This document shows positions 51,852 to 59,445 of a stretch of 64,000 nt of DNA, piece after piece (positions within the stretch are counted from its first letter, which is position 1; each line of letters begins with the position of its first letter). A program made the position numbers and the translations under genes. Below the pieces are notes generated by a model, which ran no database searches, was not told where the DNA came from, and saw only the letters and a program-made list of their open reading frames with translations. The stretch comes from PALSA-505 sp963762615 (GTDB lineage: Bacteria; Actinomycetota; Actinomycetes; Streptosporangiales; Streptosporangiaceae), in contig CAVXLG010000012.1 in NCBI GenBank assembly GCA_963762615.1, positions 62,001 through 126,000 on the forward strand, in the 5' to 3' direction.

Positions 51852-53067
51852 CTACGGGCCGAAGCCGGAAGCGCCGACCGGCGAGCGGCCCGCGCGGGAT
51901 CTGCTAGGATCGGCCGAGACGGCCTGGGCTAGCGGGACCCGGCGGAACCCGGCGGGGATGGGTACGGTCAGCCTGGCCCGGTTCTGCGTGGTCGGCGGCA
52001 GCCAGGTGAAGTCCGCCGTCTGCCGGAGGACCGCGCGGGCCGGCGGGGCCGGGCCAAGCGGACCACGACCCGCACCGGCAGGTACGTGCTGGGGCTGACC
52101 CAGATGGTCTCGGAGATCGGGCTGTTCCGGGCGCTCGTCAGCTTGATGGCCTCGAGCCCGTCGAAGCGCTGCCGGCGCGGCCACGGCCAGGGTTCCGCAG
52201 GAGACCGCGGCGCGCAGGGTCTCTGGCCACGGTGCAGGCAGCGAACTGGAGAGCCAAGCCGGTGCCCGGCAGCCTGGGCCGGAACAGCAACGGGACGGCA
52301 CCGACCGCCAACCCGCGGCCGGGCGGAGCGGGCACGGGAATGGTGCAGCCGGGCGGGGTGGGCTGCCCGCGTCCGTGCTGGCGTGCCCAGGTCCGCGCTC
52401 GGGTAGCTGACCACGGTATAGACCGATGAGGTGCCGAAGCCGACGTCGTAGACCGGATGCCCGGCGGGCGAGTTCGTGACCGAGCGCCACTGGTCGCCGT
52501 AGGACCATTCCTCGGCCGTGGTCGTCGTGGTCATGCCCGCCGAATACCGCGGCGCCGCGTGGTAGTGACCGTCATCTGCGCGATCGTGCCTGGGTCGGCC
52601 GCGCTCAGCGCGCTGTTGACGCGCTTCACCACGTACGCGGTGAGGTCGGTGCCACGGTGACCTGCGCCGGGCACCCCGACGGCCACCAGGGCCACGGCGC
52701 CTGCGGCCAGCGCCGCTGCCACTGCGGCCGCCGAGCGCAGTGCCAGTCGCCGCCGGGATGCCGCAGGCCGCCGGGATGCTGCAGGCCGCCGGGATGCCGC
52801 AGGCCGCCGGGCGCGAGGCAGGGCGGTGGCCGATCCGGACATGCGGGTCGGTGCGCATGCCTCGTCGGCCGTCGTTCCCGCCGACCGGCCTGAGGCTGCA
52901 CCGGGCACGCTCGTGCCGAATCCGGCGTGGATCCGTCCCAGCGCCGCGTCATCATCGATCACGTTGTCCAGCGCGGCCAGCACCTCGGCCATGCCGCGAC
53001 CGACGGCGGCGTCCGCGGCCTGCCTGCAGGTCCTGCCGCCGAAAGCATCGCGCAGCCGCCTGATCAT
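51852..53067 (-). pseudogene. CU044_5270-like membrane protein (anti-sigma position), multiply frameshifted
   Basis: ATG 53067 overlaps the sigma-factor stop as ATGA and opens MIRRLRDAFGGRTCRQAADA, a membrane helix (SAAAVAAALAAGAVALVAVG) and DLTAYVVKRVNSALSAADPG. The next pieces are found in different frames: EEWSYGDQWRSVTNSPAGHP with VYDVGFGTSSVYTVVSYP, then GLEAIKLTSARNSPISETIW with VSPSTYLPVRVVV, and finally ADFTWLPPTTQNRARLTVPI to the stop at 51852. At least four indels are needed. The position just after an ECF sigma gene and the single helix suggest a former sigma-modulating protein. A triplicated CCGCAGGCCGCCGGGATG-like unit lies at 52755-52812. Confidence 0.7.
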
Positions 53068-53606
53068 CGCTGCTTCCTCCGTCCGTAGAACCGGCCGAGG
53101 TTCTTGCGGGCCTTGGCGTGGCTCTGCCGCACTGATTCCGGGCTGACCCCCAGCTCGCGGGCGATCTCGGCGGCGCCGAATCCGTTGACGACCCACGCCA
53201 TGACCTGGCGCTGTCTCGGCGGCAGTGCCTGTAGGGCCGCGAGCACCTGCCGGGCTTCTTCGGTCAGCTCGACCGCCAGGGCCGTCGACACAGCCGTCGG
53301 CGTGTCCGGCAGCGAAGCCTGCGGCCGCTCCCGGCGGGCAGCCCGCCGGGCAGCGGTCAGCTCGTTCACGGCCACCCGCCGGATCCACGCGCGCGGCGCC
53401 CGGATCACATCCCAGCCCTCGAATGCCTTGAAGAACGCCACCTGCGCGATCTCCGCGGCCTCATCCCCGCCCGCGCCGATTGCCATCACGAACCTGATCA
53501 GTTTCTTGTGCTCGGCGCGGAAGAACTGGGCGAACTCTCCGTCCCGCAGCCCGCCAGAGCCCGCGGGCAGCGACCCCGCCTCAGGACCGGCCGTCACGGT
53601 AACCAC
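53064..53606 (-). CDS. ECF sigma factor
   Basis: A 180-residue sigma factor with region 2 (FAQFFRAEHKKLIRFVMAIG, GGDEAAEIAQVAFFKAFEGW, RAPRAWIRRVAVNELTA) and region 4 (LQALPPRQRQVMAWVVNGFG, AAEIARELGVSPESVRQSHA). Both regions are intact. GTG 53606 follows GGAGG at four bases; GTG 53597 is an alternative. It is the first gene of the minus-strand locus that continues with the CU044_5270-like protein, the lipoprotein, the adaptor and the MacB-type ABC genes, so it may direct transcription of its own efflux operon. Confidence 0.9.
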   Translation of the reverse strand: MVTVTAGPEAGSLPAGSGGLRDGEFAQFFRAEHKKLIRFVMAIGAGGDEAAEIAQVAFFKAFEGWDVIRAPRAWIRRVAVNELTAARRAARRERPQASLPDTPTAVSTALAVELTEEARQVLAALQALPPRQRQVMAWVVNGFGAAEIARELGVSPESVRQSHAKARKNLGRFYGRRKQR

Positions 53607-54064
53607 TTTGCCTCCGCATCCGCCCCGCAGAGCCGGGGCGCGGGAAACCATCCCGCCGGATACGGCCGCGCGTGCGCTGCGGCGGGCGGCTGGACGTCAG
53701 GCGCCAACTGACCCCGGATGCCGGGCACCGGTACACTCGCAGCCGCCCGCCAGACGCCTCCCGGCCGGCGAACCGCCGCGCGGCCGCCCAGGTCGGGTAC
53801 CTCACCCTTCCCCCGCACGGCATAGATCCTCGGCACAGACCGCAAACACGACGGGTTCCTCCCATGACCCTGGACACTCACCGCCCGCAGGCGGCGTCGC
53901 CTACTAGAGTGGCAGGCCGCCCAGAACGTGACCCCCGCCGCGAAAACTGCCGGGAAACGTCCCGTGCCTGCCCGGCCGAGGGCTGGCTGGTAGCGCCGCG
54001 AGCTCGCGGCGAACATCCCGGGCGCGCCCACAGTTGACTCACAACCGGGCGGCCCAGCGCCCGT
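53607..54064. other. Divergent promoter region of the sigma-factor locus
   Basis: No gene is seen. The interval must contain the promoter of the minus-strand sigma operon; I cannot point to one with confidence. The next genes lie on the plus strand. Confidence 0.35.
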
Positions 54065-54085
54065 TACTACGAAACGTAGTAGCAT
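54065..54085 (+). promoter_or_regulatory. Palindromic operator overlapping a leaderless promoter
   Basis: TACTACGAAACGTAGTA (54065-54081) is a perfect palindrome around AAA. A -10 box TAGCAT (54080-54085) overlaps its end, and GTG 54093 follows seven bases later, the distance expected when transcription starts on the start codon. The TACTAC/GTAGTA core resembles sites of BlaI/MecI-type repressors; no such gene is in the window. Confidence 0.65.
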
Positions 54086-54092
54086 AACGTGC

Positions 54093-54458
54093 GTGAACGG
54101 CGCCATCGCCACGACGATCATCGTCGCCGGTCTTGCGCTGGCCGGGTACGCGCTGCTGATGACCGCCCTGAACCACCGGATGAACGTCCCGCTGCTCGCC
54201 GCAGTTGGCGTCCTTGAGATCCTGCTGCTTGTCCAGGTGGGCATCATCGTGGCCAAACTCGCCGGCGGTGAACGCCCGGCCAGCCTGGCCACGCTCATCG
54301 GATACCTGATCGCGACGCCGCTCGTCCTGGTGGCCGCCGCATTCTGGGGCCTGATGGAGCGATCCCGGTGGGGCCCTGCGGTCATCGCCGTAGCTGGGCT
54401 CGTCGCGGCCGTGCTGATGGTCCGGCTGCATCAGATCTGGCCCGTCATCGGTGTCTGA
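54093..54458 (+). CDS. Small integral membrane protein, four helices
   Basis: A 121-residue protein made almost only of membrane segments: ATTIIVAGLALAGYALLMTA, VPLLAAVGVLEILLLVQVGI, TLIGYLIATPLVLVAAAFWG and AVIAVAGLVAAVLMVRLHQI. A single charged segment (AKLAGGERPAS) joins helices 2 and 3. No ribosome site precedes GTG 54093; a -10 box seven bases upstream suggests leaderless translation. The next gene overlaps the end by 8 bases. The function is not known. Confidence 0.8.
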   Translation: MNGAIATTIIVAGLALAGYALLMTALNHRMNVPLLAAVGVLEILLLVQVGIIVAKLAGGERPASLATLIGYLIATPLVLVAAAFWGLMERSRWGPAVIAVAGLVAAVLMVRLHQIWPVIGV

Positions 54459-55011
54459 ACCCATGGCACCGCCTGAGCCCGCGGCATCGCGGCCGGATTC
54501 GACCAGGACAGGCCCGGGCCGGCTGCTGGTCGGCATCTACGCGCTGTTTGCGCTCGCTGCCTCCGCACGTGCCGCAGTGCAGATCGCGACGAAGTTCAGC
54601 CACGCCCCCGTCGCCTACTTGCTGTCGGCCTTCGCCGCCGCGGTCTACATCCTCGCCACGGTCACGCTCACCGTCGGCAGCCCGACAGCACGCCGGATCG
54701 CCGTCCTGTCCTGCTCGATCGAACTCGTCGGCGTGCTGGTGGTCGGCACCTGGAGCGTCGCGGATCCGGCCAGCTTCCCCGACGCCACGGTGTGGTCTGG
54801 CTATGGCAGCGGCTACGGCTTCGTCCCGCTCGTCCTTCCCGTTTTCGGCCTGCTCTGGCTACGCCGCTGGATGGGGCGGTCCAGAACCCGGCGAACCACC
54901 GTGACGTCAGCGGAAGATGCAGGCGAAGCGGCAGGTAACGGCGCAGCCCATGATGAGAGCGACGCATCAGGCCGGGGCGCAGAGGATGCCGTTGCCGACG
55001 GCAGTACCTAG
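54451..55011 (+). CDS. Integral membrane protein, four helices, partner of the preceding gene
   Basis: A 186-residue protein with four membrane segments (LLVGIYALFALAASARAAVQ, VAYLLSAFAAAVYILATVTL, IAVLSCSIELVGVLVVGTWS, FVPLVLPVFGLLWLRRWMG) and an acidic, Gly/Ala-rich tail of 45 residues. An FP-D-TVW-GYG-GYGF segment in the last loop is typical of a widespread actinobacterial family of unknown function. It overlaps the preceding gene by 8 bases, so the two products are probably made in equal amounts and may interact. Confidence 0.8.
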   Translation: MSEPMAPPEPAASRPDSTRTGPGRLLVGIYALFALAASARAAVQIATKFSHAPVAYLLSAFAAAVYILATVTLTVGSPTARRIAVLSCSIELVGVLVVGTWSVADPASFPDATVWSGYGSGYGFVPLVLPVFGLLWLRRWMGRSRTRRTTVTSAEDAGEAAGNGAAHDESDASGRGAEDAVADGST

Positions 55012-55163
55012 CAGGTTGACGGCCAGGTTGGTGACGACGGCTGGACTATCGAGGCAGCGGAATTCCTCGGAGCCGAGCCAGACCCAGCGAGCGCGATCAT
55101 GGTGTCGGCTCGCCGAACCACCGGGCCGGGTCCCTCCGGGGCACGGCCTGCCCGGGCTGCCGG

Positions 55164-55595
55164 TTACACGAAGTGCACCTGGGCGTGATCCGGCTCGTGG
55201 TCAACGAGCTGGTCGCAGGTGGGGCAGTACCAGCGGACCTCGAGGGGGGTGCCGCAGGCGAGGTGACGCGGGGGGTCGGCCTGGTCGGTGTGCCGGCTCC
55301 CCCAGTGGGCGAGCAGGCGGAGCGCCCCGGCGAGGTCGGTGCCTTCGGCGGTGAGCTGGTAGCTGGCACGGGGCGGCCGCTGGGAGTAGGGCCGGGCTAC
55401 CAGCAGCCCGTCGCGTTCGAGCCGCTTGAGGCGGTCGGACAAGATGTTCGCGGCGATGCCCGGGATCTGGCTGAGCAGGTCGTTGAACCGGCACGGCGCG
55501 GGCAGCAGTGCCTCCACCACCAGGAGCGTCCACCGGTCGCCGACTCTGGCCAGTGCCTCGGCCAGCGGTGAGGAGCCGTGCTCGGGTTCAGCCAT
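55164..55595 (-). CDS. HxlR-family winged-helix regulator
   Basis: A 143-residue regulator: LAEALARVGDRWTLLVVEAL, CRFNDLLSQIPGIAANILSD and RLKRLERDGLLVARPYSQRP form the HxlR winged helix. The C-terminal 40 residues contain a Cys pair (RWYCPTCDQLV) that could bind a metal or respond to oxidants; a third Cys (LACGT) lies 15 residues before. ATG 55595 is preferred; GTG 55622 is possible. The protease gene is divergent, with an AT-rich 76-base gap that contains the promoters. Confidence 0.87.
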   Translation of the reverse strand: MAEPEHGSSPLAEALARVGDRWTLLVVEALLPAPCRFNDLLSQIPGIAANILSDRLKRLERDGLLVARPYSQRPPRASYQLTAEGTDLAGALRLLAHWGSRHTDQADPPRHLACGTPLEVRWYCPTCDQLVDHEPDHAQVHFV

Positions 55596-55633
55596 GAGCG
55601 AATCGTAGTCCCGTTGACACACCGGTAGTTGAT

Positions 55634-55654
55634 AGTAGATTGCAAATTACTACT
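55634..55654. promoter_or_regulatory. AT-rich divergent control region
   Basis: AGTAG and CTACT, 11 bases apart, lie within the HxlR/protease gap. The interval is the most AT-rich in the neighbourhood and is a likely HxlR binding site. Confidence 0.4.
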
Positions 55655-55671
55655 TACTGGAGGTGGCGACG

Positions 55672-56574
55672 ATGACGATCCTCGATGAGATCGGAGCAAG
55701 CATCAGGCAACTGGCGGAGGGTGCCGGGGCCTCGGTGACAGGCATCGGGCAACGGTGGGGAGCCGGCTCGGGCATCGTCCTCGGCCAGGGCCAGGTGCTG
55801 ACCAACGCGCACAACGTGCGCGGCGATCAGGTGACGGTCACGTTCGCCGACGGGCGCACCGCGGAAGGGAGCGTCGCCGGACGCGACATCGACAGCGACC
55901 TGTCCGTCATCAGCGTCGACACCGGCGAGACTCCCGCGCTGCCGTGGGCCGCCAGCGCGTCAGCGGAGATCGGCAAGCCGGTGTTCGCCCTGGCCAACCC
56001 GGGCGGGCGCGGGCTGCGAGTGACGTTCGGGTTCGTCTCCGGTACCGAGCGGACGTTCCGCGGCCCCCGCGGCCGGCGCATCACCGGCAGCCTCGAGCAC
56101 ACCGCCCCGCTGCTGCCCGGCTCCTCCGGCGGCCCGGTCCTGGACGCCGGCGGGCAACTGCTCGGGATCAACACCAACCGCCTCGGTGAAGGCTTCTACC
56201 TTGCCATCCCCGCCGACGAGACACTGCGAGGCCGCGCCAATGCGCTCGCCCGCGGACAGACCACGACATCGCCACGGCTGGGCGTCGGCATCGCCCCGGG
56301 TCATGTGGCGAGGCGACTGCGCCGCGCCGTCGGCCTCCCCGACACCGACGGCCTGCTCATCCGCGAGGTAGCGGAAGCCAGCCCCGCCGCCCGCGCCGGC
56401 CTCGCCTCGGGCGACCTGATCGTGGCGGCCGCGGGCCAGCCAGCCCGAACACCCGATGACCTGTTCGACGCGCTCGCGGCGACAGGCGGCGGCACCCTCG
56501 AACTAACGGTCGTGCGCGGTGCCGACGAGCGGACCGTCCAGGTCACCTTCACCGAGCCAGACCAGAACGCATAA
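55672..56574 (+). CDS. Trypsin-like serine protease with PDZ domain (DegP/HtrA-like), no signal peptide
   Basis: A 300-residue protein. The protease domain (about 20-190) has His in VLTNAHNVRG, Asp in DIDSDLSVISVD and Ser in LLPGSSGGPVLDAG, so the triad is complete. A PDZ domain follows (about 200-295: VGLPDTDGLLIREVAEASPA, ARAGLASGDLIVAAAGQPA). There is no signal peptide or membrane helix, in contrast to most HtrA proteins, so it should act in the cytoplasm. GGAGG stands eight bases before ATG 55672. It is divergent from hxlR. Confidence 0.9.
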   Translation: MTILDEIGASIRQLAEGAGASVTGIGQRWGAGSGIVLGQGQVLTNAHNVRGDQVTVTFADGRTAEGSVAGRDIDSDLSVISVDTGETPALPWAASASAEIGKPVFALANPGGRGLRVTFGFVSGTERTFRGPRGRRITGSLEHTAPLLPGSSGGPVLDAGGQLLGINTNRLGEGFYLAIPADETLRGRANALARGQTTTSPRLGVGIAPGHVARRLRRAVGLPDTDGLLIREVAEASPAARAGLASGDLIVAAAGQPARTPDDLFDALAATGGGTLELTVVRGADERTVQVTFTEPDQNA

Positions 56575-56589
56575 GCGTCCTCAGCCCCC

Positions 56590-56916
56590 CAGCGGAGGTA
56601 CCACCCTGGTTCCGCCAGCGCCTCCCGGCTGGCACGCCCGAGTTGCTGAGCGTGAGCTGTCCCTCGGTCAGCAACTGCATGGCAGTCGGCTTCGGCAGCG
56701 CATCATGGGCCACCACCGACGCGGGGAGAACCTGGACGAAACGGCCCGTGCCGGCCGGCGTGGCGGATTCTCCGGAGCGTCTCATGCCCTGCCGTGTCCA
56801 TCTGTGAGGCCGTAGGGGAATCGCCCGACAACACGGCCGTGGCGCTGCGCACCACTGACGGCGGCGCCATGTGGAGCGTTCAGGTGGTGCCGCGGAGGGC
56901 GGGCCACTCAACCTGA
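56590..56916 (+). pseudogene. Remnant of a secreted BNR/sialidase-like propeller protein
   Basis: One frame reads LLSVSCPSVSNCMAVGFGSA then SWATTDAGRTWTKRPVPAG; after a shift near 56770 another reads CPAVSICEAVGESPDNTAVA then LRTTDGGAMWSVQVVP, to a stop at 56914. The repeat SCPSVSxCxAVG...TTDGGxxW is that of actinobacterial exoproteins with sialidase-like BNR blades. Two blades survive, with no signal peptide. The rest of 56917-57045 is empty. Confidence 0.55.
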
Positions 56917-57045
56917 CCAGCGAGGTAACCGGTTGTTGAACTCCGCTGGGAACTGTGAGGCTGATCCGAGACGACGTCAACCCAGCGGCGCCACCAGGCC
57001 CAAGCTACCGGCCGCGCACCCGGCGGGCAGCACCGGATAGTCGCG

Positions 57046-57995
57046 CTATGGAGTGGCAGGTCTCTGCTGAGCGGACGGCGGGTCGATCGTGCGACGGCGC
57101 TGTGACAGTTCTTCGCAGAACGAGCTGATGTCGGCCTCGGTGCGCGCCTGGACGAGATGGGACGGTGTCGGTCAGCAGGGTTTCAGCTTCCCGCAGTGCC
57201 TGCGCGTTGCTGCTCGTCCACAGCAGGTGTAGACGCCCGGCGAAGTTCTCGGGCAGCACGCCCAGTTCGCCGATCAGCTGGTTCTGCCATTTGATCATGC
57301 GATGCGGCGAGTACACGCCGTTGACCGCCAGGACCGCGCCGAAACACCGCGTTCGCGGCGCGGACGAGCAGGTCATGGACCGCCAGATCGTCTCCCCGGC
57401 CGGCCAGGGCTTCCCGGTTCCCTCAGCCGGTGAGCACGTCCGGGCGGAGGGACCGTTCCGCCATGGCCGCGACCAGCTGGTCCGGGTAGCCAGCCCGCGC
57501 CAGCCAGGCGCTGATCAGCTCCGGCCCGTGCAGCGGACGACAACGGTGCAGCGCGGCCATCCGCATGTGCTTGACCGGATCGGTGTCCGTGCGCAGGACG
57601 ACGTCGTTGACGAACCGGTCGATCGCGCTGACCAGGAAGCTGCTCACCGTCACCTCGAGGTCGCCGAGGCGGTAGTTGTCGCTCCACTCCTGTTCGTCAG
57701 GGTCGTAGTCCCACAGCGCCTCCAGTTCACCGCCGAGCACGTGAACCGGGGCTGACCGGTCCAGGTCACCCGGCGGATCGAACCAGTAGCAGTCCAATTC
57801 CAGGTCAGAGAACCGGTCGGCCAGACCGGTCCCCACCGACCCGGCGACGGCCAACGCGGCGAGCTTCTCGCTGGACGCGTACGCCCGGGCAGCCTGCCCA
57901 GCCAGCGCCTGGCGCCACGCGGCGTGGACATTCGCTTCACCTGATCCGCCATCGGCCCGGGCCACGGCCTGATCCTGCCAGCCGGGTACCAGCAT
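57046..57995 (-). pseudogene. Nucleotidyltransferase with DUF4037-like C-terminus, broken
   Basis: From ATG 57995 the frame gives LAALAVAGSVGTGLADRFSD and LELDCYWF, the GSxGxG...D-x-E core of the polymerase-beta nucleotidyltransferase fold, then AIDRFVNDVVLRTDTDPVKH. A TGA at about 57423 stops it after SLRPDVLTG. The same frame continues as REALAGRGDDLAVHDLLVRA, then an extra base moves to FGAVLAVNGVYSPHRMIKWQ and LHLLWTSSNAQALREAETLL, and a further shift near 57170 leads to ISSFCEELSQRRRTIDPPS with stop at 57046. One nonsense and two frameshift lesions are present. Confidence 0.65.
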
Positions 57996-58121
57996 CGAGC
58001 GTGGCTCGGCGGGATTCGCAGGTTTGATTACCGGCTAATAGGCACGTCAGGCGCGCGTCACCGCCGCTCCGCCCGATCCCCCGGTTAGAGACATCCCGGC
58101 ATTCGCTGTCCACGTAGCCGA

Positions 58122-58143
58122 CTACGCAGCGTAGCGAATTCGC
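58122..58143. repeat. Adjacent short palindromes
   Basis: CTACGCAGCGTAG (58122-58134) is followed by GCGAATTCGC, both perfect palindromes. The meaning is unknown; they lie 140 bases ahead of the peptidase gene and could be a regulator site. Confidence 0.3.
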
Positions 58144-58284
58144 TGCAGAAAGAACAGTACTTTCGCGGATGTCCCGGGCTAGGCGGTGGCAGACTTGGCC
58201 CTGGGACCGGCTGCCCGGCTGGTGGTAGCACGGTGGTTGAGCGGCCCGGGCGAGAAGGCCTGCCGCCGGGGCGAAGGGGACCAG

Positions 58285-59412
58285 ATGCGGAAATGCGTGA
58301 CGGTAAGCGCCCTGACGGGAGTTGCCGGCCTGCTGGTCGCGTTGGCGGCGGCGGCGCCGGCCGCGGCCCGGGGCCCGTCAGCGACGGGCAAGGCGGAATC
58401 GCAGTCTGTCGGCGGAGTTGCCGTGACTCATCTGGCGGGATGCAGGATGCCAGCGGGTTCACCCCGGCCGGCGGCCGGAATCCGCGCTTCCGCGCCGCTG
58501 ACGGTGTACAGGCCACTGAATAACAGCCGCGCATCGATGGCCAAGCTGGCGCGGCTTATAGGCGTCCCGGCGTCGAGTCCCTTCATCTCTGCCGCCGCCA
58601 GTCGCCACGTCCGGTGGGTTTCGATCAGCTGCGTCTCCCGCCCCGACCGGACGCCGCTGCCGCCTCGGGCACGATCGCCCCGCATCCCGGACGTGGCCTG
58701 TCCCACCACCGGCTGCTCCCGCAACTGGTCCGGCCATCAGGGGAGTCTTTCGAAGCCGAACTCCGCCATCGCTGACTGGAAAGTCCCGAGTTCCGGTGAT
58801 CCGGTCGGAATCACCAGCACATATTCCTCTACCTGGCCGGGCATCGGCCAGGGAACGGGCAAAAGCACCGACGAACTGATCCAGGACGGGACCGAGCAAG
58901 ACGCTTCCTGCTCCAACATCCTGCACGGCACCTGCCAGGGCTTCGGGCACACGTATTACTTCTGGTTTGAGATGTTCCCGGATGAATCCCAGCTGGAGGT
59001 CACTAACATCGGCGTGACGGCCGGAAACAGCGTAGAGACCTCGGCCACCTACTCGTATTCCACGCACCATGCGACGTTCGCCATCTGCAACTTGTCCAAG
59101 AACATCTGCGGGACGGCCGTCCAGACCTCACCCGGGCCGCCCGCCGGCACCGCCGAGTGGATCATGGAACGGACTACGGTCGGCGGCAAGCTCCCATACC
59201 TGGCCGACTACGGCACGCTCTCGGTGTCCAAGGCCAAGGCCTGCGACAATAGCAACTCCAGCTGCCACACGATCTCAGGGCTCGGCAATGCCTTCCGCTG
59301 GACAATGCTGACCTGCAACCAGCAGACCATCATGTCCGAGACGAGCGGCCTGGCTGGGGGCAACGCGTTTACCGCGACCTGGGAGAGCAAGGGGGACAAT
59401 GACGTGTGCTAG
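58285..59412 (+). CDS. Secreted G1-family (eqolisin-like) glutamic peptidase
   Basis: A 375-residue exoprotein. The signal peptide is VTVSALTGVAGLLVALAAAA with cleavage near PAAAR. A propeptide-like region of about 120 residues follows, then the G1 core: CSRNWSGHQGSLSKPNSAIA, DWKVPS, HTYYFWFEMFPDESQLE and GTAEWIMERTTVGGKLPYLA. These correspond to the Gln- and Glu-containing strands of scytalidopepsin-type acid peptidases (NWSG, E in the YFWFEMFPD strand, AEWI-ER). The catalytic Gln is probably in NWSGHQG. Several cysteine pairs are present. GAAGGGG precedes the ATG. It is followed by a convergent GT87 gene. Confidence 0.82.
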   Translation: MRKCVTVSALTGVAGLLVALAAAAPAAARGPSATGKAESQSVGGVAVTHLAGCRMPAGSPRPAAGIRASAPLTVYRPLNNSRASMAKLARLIGVPASSPFISAAASRHVRWVSISCVSRPDRTPLPPRARSPRIPDVACPTTGCSRNWSGHQGSLSKPNSAIADWKVPSSGDPVGITSTYSSTWPGIGQGTGKSTDELIQDGTEQDASCSNILHGTCQGFGHTYYFWFEMFPDESQLEVTNIGVTAGNSVETSATYSYSTHHATFAICNLSKNICGTAVQTSPGPPAGTAEWIMERTTVGGKLPYLADYGTLSVSKAKACDNSNSSCHTISGLGNAFRWTMLTCNQQTIMSETSGLAGGNAFTATWESKGDNDVC

Positions 59413-59445
59413 TCAGCCCCTGCGCACGACCAGCTCACCGGCTAT

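Noticed and set aside
49331..53067. Programmed frameshifting as the reason for the many shifts
   Set aside because: No slippery heptamers with downstream structures recur at the shift points, and the shifts have different signs.
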